Part shown: piece after piece, positions 63,286 through 64,000 of the stretch
Layout: every line of letters begins with the position of its first letter
Position numbering within the stretch: position 1 is the stretch's first letter
DNA from: Paenibacillus sp. FSL R5-0912
GTDB taxonomy: Bacteria > Bacillota > Bacilli > Paenibacillales > Paenibacillaceae
Assembly: GCF_000758605.1 (NCBI RefSeq)
Contig: NZ_CP009282.1
Coordinates: forward strand, 6,882,001-6,946,000
Length of the DNA stretch: 64,000 nucleotides
Direction: 5' to 3'
Made by a program: the position numbers and the translations under genes
Notes under the pieces: model-generated
Told to the model about the DNA's origin: nothing
Seen by the model: the letters and a program-made list of their open reading frames with translations, nothing else
Database searches by the model: none

Positions 63286-64000
63286 TTAAACCACCTTCAC
63301 TTTCATATATACTTTTTCTACGGAATCCACCGGCTTCACAGCCACATCCAGCACAACACTGTCACTGTCCGCTCCGGGGGTAACTACAATATCGCTCTGT
63401 GCATTGAAGTTCTCAATCGCCCCCAGGTTCTGCAGATCATTCATATAGGTGACGCACTGCGACCAGAACAGCGCACGCCCGTCTTCATTATTCGGCAATT
63501 TACCGATGAAGTAATTCTCAAAAATACGCTTCAAATCACCGGAGATTCCATCCAGTACGCGCAGTACACGATTTTTGGAGAATGCCTTACCCTTATCTGG
63601 TGAAAATGAAGTAAAGGTGTTGATATCCTGCTCTACCACAGCACGGCCGCCATTATACGTAAAGAGCAGTTCACCGTCTGTAAGCGCGGCTACGGTCTCG
63701 GAATGGCTGAAGCGCACATCCGCATCAACAGCGTCATCGTAGGCCTGATAGGTCAGGGATTCGTTCACCGCAGCGGCGGCAGTAGCACCGGCTACCCAAG
63801 CCACGGCATGTGCTTTATCCACCACAGTTCCGTCACTCAGCACCACACCGTTTGCCACACTGATAATACCCTCGTGGTCAGCCGTAGCATAATCGGACAA
63901 TACTGCCTGCACCTTCTTGCCTTCCGTATTACGCAGACGCTTCACATAAGCGCTATATAGCGCCTTGAGCGTGTTATCCTCGGATACCAGCCCCACAGTC
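63286..64000 (-). CDS. Phage tail sheath protein (partial, N-terminal part outside window)
   Basis: The last 237 codons are visible; the frame is open at the right edge. EQDINTFTSFSPDKGKAFSKNRVLRVLDGISGDLKRIFENYFIGKLPNNEDGRALFWSQCVTYMNDLQ fits the C-terminal half of XkdK-type contractile sheath proteins. The presence of a sheath makes this a myovirus-type or R-type particle. Confidence 0.92.
   Translation of the reverse strand, partial: TVGLVSEDNTLKALYSAYVKRLRNTEGKKVQAVLSDYATADHEGIISVANGVVLSDGTVVDKAHAVAWVAGATAAAAVNESLTYQAYDDAVDADVRFSHSETVAALTDGELLFTYNGGRAVVEQDINTFTSFSPDKGKAFSKNRVLRVLDGISGDLKRIFENYFIGKLPNNEDGRALFWSQCVTYMNDLQNLGAIENFNAQSDIVVTPGADSDSVVLDVAVKPVDSVEKVYMKVKVV

Larger units (their letters stand above)
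50221..64000 (-). mobile_element. PBSX-like contractile phage-tail cluster (prophage or tailocin), open at right edge
   Basis: Seventeen or more genes on one strand follow the order of myovirus/PBSX late genes: sheath, tube, chaperone, tape measure, LysM hub protein, XkdQ, DUF2577, DUF2634, baseplate J, fibres, YmfQ, fibre, XkdX-like, membrane proteins, M15 peptidase, holin. No integrase, capsid or packaging gene lies in the window, so it may be the end of a full prophage or a tail-only particle. Confidence 0.9.

Noticed and set aside
1..64000. CRISPR array, tRNA or rRNA genes
   Set aside because: No regularly spaced short repeats, cloverleaf-like segments or rRNA-like stretches were recognised by eye; a tRNAscan or similar search would be needed to exclude small ones.

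Overview
The window looks like chromosome from a Paenibacillus-type Firmicute (order Bacillales). This is inferred from moderate GC, strong GGAGG ribosome sites, YesM/YesN-type two-component systems beside ATPase-less sugar ABC importers, the sigW-rsiW-cdaA-cdaR-glmM-glmS gene order, a glmS ribozyme, a T-box leader and a PBSX-like phage tail cluster. No rRNA, tRNA or CRISPR array was seen.

Layout. 0-4.5 kb: CheX/CheY-like pair, a TIR-like (PF10137-type) effector protein with a small basic partner, a cell-wall amidase and an HD-GYP protein. 4.5-11.5 kb: two-component system (histidine kinase and AraC-type regulator) divergent from an ABC sugar importer; a 30-bp conserved motif precedes both importer transcripts. 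11.5-24.5 kb: a structured interspersed repeat, a 51-bp tandem repeat, manganese transporter mntH with a probable MntR box, T-box-controlled glutaminyl-tRNA synthetase, a methyltransferase-TPR protein, an oxalate decarboxylase-like bicupin with an altered active-site lid, arsR/arsB, an intact IS200/IS605 element (TnpA+TnpB) and a tiny membrane-peptide gene. 24.5-38.3 kb: accessory metabolic genes, a second ABC sugar importer, and a zone rich in gene fragments (SDR, M50 peptidase, macro domain, MerR) alternating with small regulators and hydrolases. 38.6-46.5 kb: the conserved envelope/c-di-AMP block from sigW to glmS. 47.1-49.9 kb: PEP carboxylase. 50.2-64.0 kb: a contractile phage-tail gene cluster, all on the minus strand and open at the right edge, running from sheath to lysis genes.

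How the parts work together. The sigW-to-glmS block joins envelope-stress control, c-di-AMP synthesis and glucosamine-6-phosphate production, with glmS limited by its own product through the ribozyme. The tail cluster encodes sheath, tube, a frameshifted assembly chaperone, tape measure, hub and baseplate proteins, fibres, holin-like membrane proteins and a peptidase. It is either the tail end of a myovirus prophage or a tailocin; the window does not show which because the upstream genes are outside it.

Most notable signals: (1) a clear programmed -1 frameshift (A AAA AAC followed by a two-tier hairpin) in the tail chaperone gene; (2) two copies of a ~135-bp repeat whose long hairpin is preserved by compensatory base changes; (3) the TIR-like/GAF-like two-gene unit, the best candidate here for an uncharacterised NAD- or nucleotide-signalling defence unit; (4) the paired 30-bp motif in front of the first sugar importer; (5) an oxalate decarboxylase homologue lacking the usual SENST lid and carrying an expandable hexamer repeat.
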